DNA of 64,000 bases. Source: Symsagittifera roscoffensis. Its lineage: Eukaryota > Xenacoelomorpha > Acoela > Convolutidae. Each line of letters starts with the position of its first letter. Positions within the stretch are counted from its first letter, which is position 1. This document shows, one piece after another, positions 1 to 10,534 of this stretch. The stretch spans positions 53,530,213 to 53,594,212 of the forward strand of contig NC_087068.1 in the NCBI RefSeq assembly GCF_963678635.1, in the 5' to 3' direction. The notes below the pieces were generated by a model that saw only the letters and a list, made by a program, of their open reading frames with translations, was not told the origin of the DNA and ran no database searches. The translations under genes were made by a program, and so were the position numbers.

Positions 1-208
1 ACTAGGGGCCCAGCTGAAAGCTGGAGAGACCTGTTTGATTATTTTAATATTGATTATTTTAAAATTGTTTTAAAATTTCAGGTTTCTCAAGTCGATAGCG
101 CCCTTCCTACGCACAAAAAAGTGAAAGAGAAGCTTATGCATTCATTGGTAACGCTTTGGTAAAAAGTTTTCATGAAGGAACTTTTCAAGTCCATAGGTGT
201 TTCCTACA
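1..208. repeat. Non-satellite leader segment, direct copy at 13872
   Basis: This segment precedes the first satellite monomer and recurs, identical as far as I can read, at 13872-14079 in front of the second array. It begins with ACTAGGGGCCCAGC and holds no convincing ORF. Its left boundary is the window edge, so the true repeat may extend further left. It shows that satellite and flank were duplicated together, by DNA duplication or by an assembly artefact. Confidence 0.85.
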
Positions 209-3200
209 ACCTGGTCTATCGATTAAACCCTTAATCCCAAATCTGGACGGGTAGTTTTTGAGGAAATCGGAAAGATTTGAAAAAAGGCCAAAAAGTCAAA
301 AAAGTGACTTTTCTTAAGTCTATAGTTCTTCCCCTAGGCAAGTTAAGGACCAGCTGCTTGTGCGGGGGAGTTTCCTACAACCTGGTCTATCGATTAAACC
401 CTTAATTCTAAATCTGGATGGGTAGTTTTTGAGGAAATCGATAATTTCCAAAAAAAATAGGCAAAAAAACCAAAAATTGACTATTCCTAAGTGTATAGCT
501 CTTCCCCTAGACAAATTAGGGACGAGCCGTTTGTGTAGGGGGGTTTCCTACAACCTGGTCTATCGATTAAACCCTTAATCCCAAATCTGGACGGGTAGTT
601 TTTGAGGAAATCGGAAAGATTTGAAAAAAAGGCCAAAAAAGTCAAAAAAGTGACTTTTCCTATGTCTATAGTTCTTCCCCTAGGCAAATTAAGGACCAGC
701 TGCTTGTGCGGGGGAGTTTCCTACAACCTGGTCTATCGATTAAACCCTTAATTCCAAATCTGGATGGGTAGTTTTTGAGGAAATCGATAATTTCCGAAAA
801 AATAGGCAAAAAAATCAAAAAAGTGACTTTTCCTAAGTCTATAGCTCTTCCCCTAGACAAATTAGGGACGAGCCGTTTGTGTAGGGGGGTTCCTACAACC
901 TGGTTTATCGATTAAGCCCTTAATCCAAAATCTGGATGGGTAGTTTTTGAGGAAATCGGAAAGATATGAAAAAAGGCCAAAAAAGTGACTTTTCCTAAGT
1001 CTATAGCTCTTCCCCTAGGCAAGTTAAGGACCAGCCGCTTGTGCGGGGGAGTTTCCTACAACCTGGTCTATCGATTAAACCCTTAATTCCAAATCTGGAT
1101 GGGTAGTTTTTGAGGAAATCGATAATTTCCGAAAAAATAGGCAAAAAAATCAAAAAAGTGACTTTTCCTAAGTCTATAGCTCTTCCCCTAGACAAATTAG
1201 GGACGAGCCGTTTGTGTAGGGGGGTTCCTACAACCTGGTTTATCGATTAAGCCCTTAATCCAAAATCTGGATGGGTAGTTTTTGAGGAAATCGGAAAGAT
1301 ATGAAAAAAGGCCAAAAAAGTGACTTTTCCTAAGTCTATAGCTCTTCCCCTAGGCAAGTTAAGGACCAGCCGCTTGTGCGGGGGAGTTTCCTACAACCTG
1401 GTCTATCGATTAAACCCTTAATCCCAAATCTGGACGGGTAGTTTTTGAGGAAATCGGAAAGATTTGAAAAAAGGCCGAAAAAGTCAAAAAAAGTGACTTT
1501 TCCTAAGTCTATAGCTCTTCCCCTAGGCAAGTTAAGGACCAGCCGCTTGTGCGGGGGAGTTTCCTACAACCTGGTCTATCGATTAACCCTTAATCCAAAA
1601 TCTGGACGGGTAGTTTTTGAGGAAATCGGAAAGATATGAAAAAAGGCCAAAAAAGTGACTTTTCCTAAGTCTACAGCTCTTCCCTAAGCAAATTAGGGAC
1701 CAGCCGCTTGTGCATGGGAGTTTCCTACAACCTGGTCTATCGATTAAACCCTTAATTCCAAATCTGGATGGGTAGCTTTTGAGGAAATCGATAATTTCCG
1801 AAAAAATAGGCAAAAAAATCAAAAAAGTGACTTTTCCTAAGTCTATAGCTCTTCCCCTAGACAAATTAGGGACGAGCCGTTTGTGTAGGGGGGTTCCTAC
1901 AACCTGGTCTATCGATTAAACCCTTAATCCAAAATCTGGACGGGTAGTTTTTGAGGAAATCGGAAAGAAATGAAAAAAGGTCAAAAAAGTGACTTTTCCT
2001 AAGTCTATAGCTCTTCCCCTAGGCAAGTTAAGGACCAGCCGCTTGTGCGGGGGAGTTTCCTACAACCTGGTCTATCGATTAAACCCCTAATCCCAAATCT
2101 GGACGGGTAGTTTTTGAGGAAATTGGAAAGATTTGAAAAAGGCCAAAAAAGTCAAAAAAGTGACTTTTCCTAAGTCTATAGCTCTTCCCCTAGACAAATT
2201 AGGGACCAGCCGCTTGTGCATGGGAGTTTCCTACAACCTGGTCTATCGATTAAACCCTTAATTCCAAATCTGGATAAGTAGCTTTTGAGGAAATCGATAA
2301 TTTCCAAAAAAATATGCAAAAAAATCAAAAAAGTGACTTTTCCTAAGTCTATAGCTCTTCCCCTAGACAAATTAGGGACGAGCCGTTTGTGTAGGGGGGT
2401 TCCTACAACCTGGTCTATCGATTAAACCCTTAATCCAAAATCTGGACGGGTAGTTTTTGAGGAAATCGGAAAGATATGAAAAAAGGCCAAAAAAGTGACT
2501 TTTCCTAAGTCTATAGTTCTTCCCCTAGGCAAGTTAAGGACCAGCCGCTTGTGCGGGGGAGTTTCCTACAACCTGGTCTATCGATTAAACCCTTAATCCC
2601 AAATCTGGACGGGTAGTTTTTGAGGAAATCGGAAAGATTTGAAAAAGGCCAAAAAAGTCAAAAAAGTGACTTTTCCTAAGTCTATAGCTCTTCCCCTAGG
2701 CAAGTTAAGGACTAGCCGCTTGTGCGGGGGAGTTTCCTACAACCTTGTCTATCGATTAAGTCCTTAATTCCAAATCTGGATGGGTAGTTTTTGAGGAAAT
2801 CGATAATTTCCGAAAAAATAGGCAAAAAAATCAAAAAAGTGACTTTTCCTAAGTCTATAGCTCTTCCCCTAGGCAAGTTAAGGACCAGCCGCTTGTGCGG
2901 GGGAGTTTCCTACAACCTGGTCTATCGATTAAACCCTTAATCCCAAATCTGGACGGGTAGTTTTTGAGGAAATCGGAAAGATTTGAAAAAGGCCAAAAAA
3001 GTCAAAAAAGTGACTTTTCCTAAGTCTATAGCTCTTCCCCTAGGCAAGTTAAGGACCAGCCGCTTGTGCGGGGGAGTTTCCTACAACCTTGTCTATCGAT
3101 TAGGTCCTTAATTCCAAATCTCGATGGGTAGTTTTTGAGGAAATCGATAATTTCCGAAAAAATAGGCAAAAAAATCAAAAAAGTGACTTTTCCTAAGTCT

Positions 3201-3404
3201 ATAGCGCTTCCCCTAGACAAATTAGGGACGAGCCGTTTGTGTAGGGGGGTTCCTACAACCTGGTCTATCGATTAAACCCTTAATCCAAAATCTGGACGGG
3301 TAGTTTTTGAGGAAATCGGAAAGATATGAAAAAAGGCCAAAAAAGTGACTTTTCCTAAGTCTATAGCTCTTCCCCTAGGCAAGTTAAGGACCAGCCGCTT
3401 GTGC
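209..3404. repeat. Satellite array 1, about 168-bp monomer
   Basis: About 19 tandem monomers of 165-170 bp. Each contains a CTACAACCTGGTCTATCGATTA block, a GGGTAGTTTTTGAGGAAATCG block and a TGACTTTTCCTAAGTCTATAG block. Two monomer types are visible: one with GGAAAGAT(A/T)TG, the other with GATAATTTCCGAAAAAATAGG. They alternate as dimers (about 335 bp) mixed with A-A-B trimers (about 505 bp), so the array has a loose higher-order structure. Most type-B monomers have an open frame of about 64 codons on the minus strand; I regard this as a by-product of the repeat, because the monomer length is not a multiple of three and the frame closes in each copy. The array stops abruptly at about 3404 inside the retrotransposon. 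Confidence 0.95.
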
Positions 3405-6400
3405 CTGGTTGTACATTCTCTCATTAGGGTTGAGAGTCTTAGCTCTGCTTGAGTGAATAATCGAGAATTTGCTGATATAAGGTTCATTTTGTTTGTACCA
3501 TTATGTGATTGTAATAACGCTGCGCCGATGCCAAAGTTCGAAGCATCGCACATTGCATAAAATGGTTGATTTGAATTTGGAATTGTGTTTGAAATTTGTT
3601 CAGTTAGAAGTTTTTTAATTTCTTCAAATCGTGCTTGATGTTCTGTGTTCCATTCAAAATTATTTTGTTGTCTAAGTATATTATAAAATGGTCTTAGGTA
3701 TAATTGCATTTTATAGACATATTTACTTAAAAAATTTAACATTCCAAGGAATTCTTGGATTTTCTTTTTGTTTGTTGGTGGTTGGAGTTTTTGAATAGCA
3801 TCAATGCGTGATTTTAATGGGGTGATTGTTTTTCTTTCTATATTATGTCCTAAGAATTTAACTCTTGTCAAAAAGAAGTGTGATTTATCGGGGGCGGCCT
3901 TCAGATTTTCGTTCTGAAGTATTTGGTGATATTGTTCTAAAACATTGAACATTTCTTCTTTAGTCTGTGATTGCATAAAAACATCGTCTAAATAGGTGAT
4001 TGCGTTTTTCTTGAGTATTAGTGGTCGAAAAATTTTGCTCATAAAAGCTGAAAATGCTGCTGGTCCTATGGATATTCCATAGAATAAGCGGTTGAATTCA
4101 TACTGTTGGTTTCCAATAACAAATTGTGTTAAACGTCGCGATTGTTCATCTAATGGCATTTGATTGTATGCACTATTCATATCTGCGGTTGTAAAGTATT
4201 TTCCGTTTATTTTTGTTAAAATAACTTGTATTGGTTCAATAGGCCAATTACACTTTGATTCATCTATGAGTGAGTTGAGGTATCTAGCGTCGAGAACGAT
4301 TTTTAATGATTCTCCTTTGGCTAGAATGATAACAGGGTTGATAAATGTGTTACCTTTTGGTTGTTCTTCTTTATTTACTGGTGAGATTATATTGTATTGT
4401 TCTAAAATATCAAGTATTCTGTTCACTTTATCGTGTAAATGAATTGGTACTTTACTTGCTCTTTGTTTTTTGAAAACTGCGTCTGGTTTTAATGGGAGAT
4501 GTAGTGATGAGCTGATTTTGCCAACATCAAATTTGGATGTTGCATAGACTGATGAATATTTAATTAGCTGTTTGGCTAATTTTTCAAATTCGTCTTGTGT
4601 TATTTGTGAATGTTGGAAATTAAACATTGTTAAAAATTTCTGTTGATTCTCTGTGTAGTTATTTATGTTGAATGTCGGTTTGAAATATGGGGTTTTTGTG
4701 AAATAATCCGTATTTCTTTTTTCGTTACTTATTATATTATTTATGGATAATTCTTCATTAAGAATTGTGGATTGACAAATATCTAATAATTGGAGTATAT
4801 TATTTACGCGATATGCTTTTTCGTATATTGGTGATATTGTAGCATTGGTTTCGCAATAGCCTAAAAGTCCTAAAGGTAGTGTTACTTGATAGGGTGTATT
4901 GTTGTATACGTGTAGAGAAATAATATCTGAATTCGAGTTTTTCAAATATTTTATGGATGAATTTGTGATTTTGAAAAACTTATGGATAGGTTTGAATTCA
5001 AAATCTGACATATAGAGTTGTTGTTTGTTTTGTTTTTTATCATATTGGTGAACTTGTTTTATTGAAAAATTATATATGTTTCCTGATAGTGGTTTCAGGT
5101 GTTTTCTTTGTTGGTTATATATTGGATAAAATTTTGAAAAGAATGGTGGTTGTTTGTTTAATCTTTGAAAAAATGTTAGGGATGTGTCTTTTGCTTTTGT
5201 GTATTTATCTTTGATTAGTATTTTACTGTTTAATATGTTGATTGTTGGTATATATTTAGTGATAAATGGTATTCCAATGATATTGTGTTTAATATCAGTG
5301 ATATGGAATATTTGTTTAAATGGTTTAATTAAAATTTTATTTTGCTCCATTGTTCTTGTGGGGAGAAGAAATAAATGAATTTTTCCATAGTTTACCAATG
5401 TTGATCCTTGTGCTGTTGCTAGTTTACTGGAGGTTTCAAGAGGTGTTAGCTTTGGGTGTGAGGTTTTTATTTCATTCCATGTGGGAATGTTTATTATATT
5501 TGATTCTGCTCCTGAATCAATTAGAAAATCAATTTCAAGATCTGGTGGTTGAAATTCTTTGCTTCTTGGACTTTCTAAAAGAAATGGTATTGTCCAAATT
5601 TTTTCTTTGGGTTGTTCTTTTTGTATGTTTTGATAGATGTGATTTGTATTCAAGCATTTTGTTTTGTCATTCTCATTGGGTTGATTTGTAGTGTTAATTT
5701 CATTAGTTTTTTGCGTCGTCGGTGTGGAATGGATGGGTTCAATATAATAATTGTGAAGGAGTTCTGATTGATTTTCATATATGTGTGATGAAAATGATTG
5801 TTCATATATAATAGGTTCATAGTCATTTTCGACTGCTATCATATTGATGGAGATAGTGTTTTCTGTTTCACTTTCTGAGTCTGATGATTCACAGTTTATT
5901 TGATTGAGTTGTAACGTATCATTTACTGTGTCATCAATACCTGGAGGGTCTGATGTTGTTTCTGGATTTGATTGTACTTGATTTATATTCCTTTGATGTT
6001 TAGGTGTACTACTTCTATGGCGATTATTAGAATTATTATAATGGTTATTATTCCTGTGTGGTGATTGGGAATAATTTCTATAACGATTATTATAACTTGA
6101 ATGTCGATTTTGTGAATTATTTCGTGATCTGTTTTGGTAATTATTGTTTGGTCTGTTATAGTTCGATCTATTATATGAGTTATTCCTTGATTGATTGTTC
6201 GGGTAATTCTGGTTTCGGTTGTTTGAATAACTTCTATTCCGATTATTGGAGTAGTTTCTATTCCTATTGTATGATGAATTTCGTGATTGATTGTTTGGAT
6301 AGTAATTATTTCTTGATTGGGAATTAGATCTAGAAACAAATCGTGTTGTATTTGAATTTGATCTGGAGTAGTTATTGCGATTATTTGGTCTATTGTAGTG

Positions 6401-7591
6401 ATTTTGTGATGAATTTTGCGTATTTCTTCGTTCTGGTGATCTTCCTCTATAACTTGAGTTATATGGTGATTGATTTCTTGTATAATTTGTATTGTTCGGG
6501 AGTGGTTTTCCTGAACTCTTGTTGCTGTACACAGTTTTGTTCGGTAGATTTTGATCTTTTTTCATGTATTGATAGAATGATTTATTTGGTTCTTTATATT
6601 TTTGAGGTTTATTTTGATTGTCTTGCTGTTTTTGTCTACATTCAGAAATACTATGTCCGTATCGTCGGCAATAATTACACCATTTTTTGAAAGATGGTTT
6701 GCCTTTAAAGTTTGGGTGTTTTTCGTAAATATTGAGTATTTCAGTGATTTTTTCAACGAGGTCTGTATCTGATTCCTGTATATTGTTGATACTTGTGGTA
6801 TTTGTTTCGATTCGGTTAACATATTGTAATTTCAGATTTTCTGTTTCTTCGAGTTTCATTGTGATTTCTGCTTGTTCTAGTTTGTCTACTAGTTTTCGAA
6901 AATCTAAATCGGGTTCTCGAATTGAAGAAGGATGGGATGCTCTCTTTTTTATTGCTATTTTTCTTAATTGCGGTGTTAAGGTCATCATTAAGATTTCTGT
7001 CATCTTTGTGTTTTTATAGTCGTGTGTATTTAATGAATATGCTTTTCGAACTAGTGTTTCGATGCGTACTGCTAATTGCTTGATGGTTTCATTTGGTAAT
7101 CTGTGAATTTCATTACATAAAACTCTTTGTTGTTGTTTGTTTCTTTCGGAGTCGAACATTTTTGAAAATTCTTGTGTAAACCTTTTCCAATTTGATTTTA
7201 TTTCTATAGGCAATACTGAAAACCATTTTTGGGCTGCGCCGTCTAAAGTTGTTTGTATCAACGCTGTGCGTCGATGTATCCAGTTTTGATGTAGTGGCGT
7301 ATTAATTGGTTCAGGTCCTATATTTAAAATCAAATTTGCTGTTACTGCATTTAAATAGTCTTCTACAGAATATTCAGGGTCTGTTCCTGTGAATACCATT
7401 AAAGGTTTATTTGATGTTATTGATGATCCACCCATAAGGTATGGATTCATTGTCATTTGTAATGATTCTGCTGCATTTGGCATTTGAGAAAAATTTGAAA
7501 GTTGATTTCTTGTTATTTCGTGTTGTTGAAGATAATATGGGAGTGGTATTTCATTTTGCATTTGTGTCGGTTGATACGAGTGTGTGATCAT
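3405..7591 (-). CDS. Retrotransposon ORF3: Gag-Pol, truncated in RNase H
   Basis: The start is the ATG at 7591. A Ty3/gypsy gag-type core lies at residues about 70-250, including an AQKWF...W..F..F pattern. A CX2CX4HX4C zinc knuckle follows at residues 305-318, then a long Asn/Arg/Ser/Tyr-rich linker (about 350-560). The aspartic protease catalytic Asp-Ser-Gly is at residues 692-694. Reverse transcriptase covers about 1040-1300, with its YLDD catalytic box at 1200-1203. RNase H begins with a conserved Asp in a CDAS motif at 1349. Native sequence stops near residue 1394; the frame continues about 45 codons through satellite to 3272, so the annotated C-terminus is chimeric. RNase H is incomplete and integrase is absent, so this copy cannot transpose unaided. 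Confidence 0.9.
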
Positions 7592-7609
7592 TGGGTTTTG
7601 TTGCTGAAT

Positions 7610-7618
7610 TGGTTGTTA
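7610..7618 (-). promoter_or_regulatory. Candidate leaky stop 2: UAA CAA CCA between ORF2 and ORF3
   Basis: The ORF2 stop is UAA followed by CAA CCA, again matching CAR-YYA. Eight sense codons then lead in frame to the ORF3 ATG at 7591. Readthrough would give an ORF2-Gag-Pol fusion. The alternative is reinitiation at the nearby ATG. Confidence 0.5.
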
Positions 7619-9166
7619 ATTTTGTGTATCTATCGGTTGTGGAGAAAAAATTCTATGATTTGTATGTGGTTTCTGTACTCCTTGTCCACGATATTCTTGA
7701 TTATATGGTGCAAATATATCTGGTTGTAAAAAATCATCATCTGAGGATAAGTAATCCATTTGATAAGATGTTTGTTTTTTATTTTTATTTTGTTGAAAAA
7801 ATGGATAGTTTTCACTACGATCCTGTGAAGGATGTAAATTTGTTTGAAAATTTACCGAATTAGTTTGTGTCATTGGGTTATCCCAGTTTCGAGATCTTGT
7901 ATAATTATTAAAATTTTTTCGTGGGGAATAATTTGTTTTTGATGGATGTGTGTAATTATAATTATGTTCTGCAAAATTGTTTCTAGTGAACGTTTTACGT
8001 GTTTTTGACGGTATTGTCATGGGTCTGTATGTTTGATAATCCATGTGTGAATATTTTGGGGCAACCGAAGGTTTAACGGTTGATTGTAAGGTTACTTGTG
8101 TTTGTGAAGGGTTTGTATTTCTTGGTGTTGTTAAATTTGGACGTATTGGTGAAATACTTTGTTGTGTAGTTGTTGTGTGTACGATTTCTTCATTTATGAA
8201 GTGTGATGGTGTCTGGATATCTTGTTGAGTGAGATTTCTAGTTCCATTGAGGTTTTCATTGTGTATGACTGTGGAGTTTAAACTATTATTTTGCATATCA
8301 GGTAAAAATGTATTATAGTTTAATTTTGTTGCATCAATGGTTAATGGTATTACTCTTACATAATCTCTTACATAAGATATCGTACTTATTGCTTGACTTG
8401 AGATTGATTGTGGGAAGTTTATGAATGCGGGATGAGACCATTCGGGGTCCCAAACATAGTCTGATTGTTCTGTGATGGCAGTATCATCGTTTGAGTTTTG
8501 GGGTCTAAAACTTTTTCTTGCTTGTGAAATTAAATCAATATTATGTGTGAAATAATCTATTATGAACCATGCCAAAATTTTTTGTAAGTCGTGTTTTGTA
8601 TGTTGTGAAACTTCATCTTTCGTGAAATTTTCTTTAATTATATTTAGAAAACTAGAGAGTAGTGTGATTTCATGTCGTACTCTTATATGTTTAGATGTTT
8701 CTGTCGGTGAAATATTTGGGATTGGGATTTCGTTTTCTAATATCGAGATATAACTATATATTATTGCAAAAACTTCATTGGTGAATATGGAGTTTGCTCT
8801 TTGTGAGTTATGATATTGTATGCTTTTTATATATTCTGAGAATACTTTTGAGAATTCTAAATCAAGGTCGTCTGTTTGAATTACATATTTGCTGTGATTC
8901 TGGTTTGGTGAGCTGAATTCTATGGAGTAGATTCCGTATTGTTGTGTTAAGTTACATATATCTTTCAAATAGTGATCGATAATTTGTCTTTTGATTTTTA
9001 CATCTGGGAACTCTGTTTTACATGGACTGATTCCGGGTTCAAACAAATTTAAGAGTAAATTTTTGCAAAATATATGCTGTCCTCTATCAGTGGTTGCATC
9101 TACGATAAAGGGGAAGATATCATCATCATCTGGACTTTCTTCACCTGGGGTGTGTGTTGAGCTCAT
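7616..9166 (-). CDS. Retrotransposon ORF2, 516 aa, unrecognised
   Basis: The ATG is at 9166 and the TAA at 7618-7616. I do not recognise a domain. The N-terminus carries an acidic Asp run (residues about 13-16), then a roughly 220-residue part of mixed composition and predicted helical character that could be a structural domain. From about residue 290 it becomes rich in Ser, Asn, Thr, Gln and Pro, with an Arg/Asn/Tyr-rich stretch near 400-440. It lies 18 nt behind the ORF1 stop and 24 nt ahead of the ORF3 ATG, in frame with both. Because ORF3 carries its own gag-like core and CCHC knuckle, ORF2 is an additional protein rather than the obvious Gag. It might be a second structural protein or an N-terminal extension of Gag-Pol. 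No inactivating lesion is visible. Confidence 0.7.
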   Translation of the reverse strand: MSSTHTPGEESPDDDDIFPFIVDATTDRGQHIFCKNLLLNLFEPGISPCKTEFPDVKIKRQIIDHYLKDICNLTQQYGIYSIEFSSPNQNHSKYVIQTDDLDLEFSKVFSEYIKSIQYHNSQRANSIFTNEVFAIIYSYISILENEIPIPNISPTETSKHIRVRHEITLLSSFLNIIKENFTKDEVSQHTKHDLQKILAWFIIDYFTHNIDLISQARKSFRPQNSNDDTAITEQSDYVWDPEWSHPAFINFPQSISSQAISTISYVRDYVRVIPLTIDATKLNYNTFLPDMQNNSLNSTVIHNENLNGTRNLTQQDIQTPSHFINEEIVHTTTTQQSISPIRPNLTTPRNTNPSQTQVTLQSTVKPSVAPKYSHMDYQTYRPMTIPSKTRKTFTRNNFAEHNYNYTHPSKTNYSPRKNFNNYTRSRNWDNPMTQTNSVNFQTNLHPSQDRSENYPFFQQNKNKKQTSYQMDYLSSDDDFLQPDIFAPYNQEYRGQGVQKPHTNHRIFSPQPIDTQN

Positions 9167-9178
9167 TTTTTCGTTTGA

Positions 9179-9187
9179 TGACTGTTA
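9179..9187 (-). promoter_or_regulatory. Candidate leaky stop 1: UAA CAG UCA between ORF1 and ORF2
   Basis: The ORF1 stop is UAA followed by CAG UCA. This fits the CAR-YYA 3' context known from tobamovirus-type stop-codon readthrough, where the best studied stop is UAG. The frame is open from here into ORF2. The context is seen directly; that it works is inference. Confidence 0.5.
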
Positions 9188-9607
9188 ATATGTAATTATC
9201 AATGTGTCTAATTGGTTGATTCCAATTGTATAAATGTACTGGTTTGTGTTTATATTGCTTTTTATTCTTCTTTTTCCTCTTTTTGATGAATTTGAAGTTG
9301 TTTCTGAGTCGGAAAAATATAATTGATCGAGAATGGGGCAATTTTTATCTATAGATTCTTTTAATTTATAAAGTTCGTCTAAACTGCTGGTTTCTGATTC
9401 TGAAAATGCGTTGCGGTTTTTGGAAAATCTTTTTCGTGTAATTTGTCTTTGTTTGGTTATTATTTTTTTTTTTAGTGTTTGTCGTTTTGTTCTGATATAT
9501 CCAACTGTTTGTGTGTGTGGTGTGATTACAAGATCGTATTTTTTGTTATCTATTTCACAATTGTGTAAAACGATTGTTTGTTTATTTCCTAGGTTTTTAA
9601 ATGACAT
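9185..9607 (-). CDS. Retrotransposon ORF1, 140 aa, unrecognised basic protein
   Basis: The ORF starts at an ATG at 9607 and ends at a TAA at 9187-9185. I do not recognise the product. Residues about 35-70 are dense in Lys and Arg. A Ser/Glu-rich acidic patch follows (about 68-80, and again near 100-107), then a second basic cluster near 108-118. There is no obvious signal peptide or membrane segment. Charge and low complexity would suit a nucleic-acid-binding or chromatin-contacting role, but that is inference. The next codons after the stop are CAG TCA, and the frame then runs without another stop through six codons into the ATG of ORF2 at 9166. The protein could therefore also be made as an N-terminal extension of ORF2 by readthrough. 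Confidence 0.65.
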   Translation of the reverse strand: MSFKNLGNKQTIVLHNCEIDNKKYDLVITPHTQTVGYIRTKRQTLKKKIITKQRQITRKRFSKNRNAFSESETSSLDELYKLKESIDKNCPILDQLYFSDSETTSNSSKRGKRRIKSNINTNQYIYTIGINQLDTLIITY

Positions 9608-10300
9608 AAGGTTTAGGATGACGGATGCAAAAGGTTGTTAAATGATTTCTATTTTCTTAGACTGTTAGTCCTTACGATTTTTTGGTTAGCCTAACCTGGG
9701 TCTATTTGTTCAGGGTTGGGGAGAAAAGTATATCGATTCCGAAGAATGATTTTATACTTTCTCGTGGCTAGTATAAGCTAAGGTGTTAACTTACTTAATC
9801 TTACTTAAGGGTAGTGATTGTGTTCAGGGTTGGAGAATAGTAAATCGATCCACAAGGTTCAGGTATAATTAGAACGCGAGTAGTTCGTTAGATACTATTT
9901 TAAACTTACTAAGTCTAAGATTTATCCTGGGTCTGGTAAGAGGGGGGATCAAGTGAAGGATGAATAACCGAAGTTCTTCACTGTTTATCCTAATTTGAAT
10001 GATTAGTTTTGTTCAAAAATTTCTGTTAGTCCTGGGTTTTTAGAAAGGGTTGGATAGTGAATCGACGTTTGAGGTCGTTAGACACTAGCTAAGTGGGTGG
10101 GGGAGAACAAAATTGTTCTTTTTGATCCAAGGAGAGGCCTTGATGATCAAGTTTTAAATTTAATTAAATAGAAAATGATTTAAGATCCAAGGATGAGCCT
10201 TGATGATCTGATTTTAAATTTAAGTGAATTTAAGTTTAAAATGATTTAAATTTGTGTAGAGAAAAGATTTAGTGTTTTTATGATATTAGTGAGCTTATGA
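9608..10300. other. 5' flank of the retrotransposon with short direct repeats
   Basis: There is no gene here. A phrase of the form TGTTCAGGGTTGG.GA...ATCGAT occurs at about 9708 and 9818, with a weaker version near 10030. A block GATCCAAGGA.GAG/AGCCTTGATGATC occurs at about 10123 and 10182. The position, upstream of ORF1 in the element's orientation, would suit an untranslated leader or LTR, but I found neither a second LTR copy nor a convincing tRNA-complementary site. Confidence 0.45.
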
Positions 10301-10534
10301 ATGCTGTTATGTTTAGGTGATGAAGCTGGAACAACAGGATGATTTATAATTACTAACCATTTATTGTCATGCTACTAATTTTTATTTTGATTTTTCAATA
10401 AATATTTTTCAAACATGTTTTGTATATTACTGCAGAATTTAGGAAAACGATCTGAGATCTCTTTATCAATCGTTATTGTATATTAATAATTTGGTTTAGC
10501 GCCTGAAATGATTTTGAAGATTGACTTCAAGATT

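Larger units (their letters stand above)
3405..9607 (-). mobile_element. LTR retrotransposon (Ty3/gypsy-like), 3' end lost into satellite
   Basis: A minus-strand retroelement with three consecutive ORFs: 140 codons (9607-9185), 516 codons (9166-7616) and a Gag-Pol frame (7591 to about 3405). All three lie in the same reading frame, separated only by single UAA codons. Gag core, CCHC knuckle, aspartic protease, reverse transcriptase and the start of RNase H are recognisable; the rest of RNase H, the integrase and the 3' LTR are missing because satellite begins at 3404. The surviving ORFs carry no frameshifts or internal stops, so the copy is young. I could not define a 5' LTR or primer binding site between 9608 and about 10300. 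Assignment to Ty3/gypsy rests on the RT and gag motifs; the clade is unresolved. Confidence 0.9.

Noticed and set aside
1445-1639. Plus-strand frame in satellite
   Set aside because: Repeat by-product, identical to a frame at 16320-16514.
320-3220. Repeated 64-residue minus-strand frames in the satellite (and again at 14191-18625)
   Set aside because: They recur because the monomer recurs, close in every copy, and change with monomer variants; no start context or conservation beyond that of the DNA.
5983-6339. 118-codon minus-strand frame inside Gag-Pol
   Set aside because: Shifted frame through the Asn/Arg-rich linker; Ile/Thr/His repeats only.
4164-7019. Plus-strand frames opposite the Gag-Pol gene
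   Set aside because: They are antisense shadows of the retrotransposon coding sequence, with hydrophobic bias from the A-rich sense strand.
9608-10300. Complete 5' LTR with primer binding site for the 3.4-9.6 kb element
   Set aside because: No second LTR copy in the window and no convincing tRNA-complementary site, so the boundaries cannot be set.
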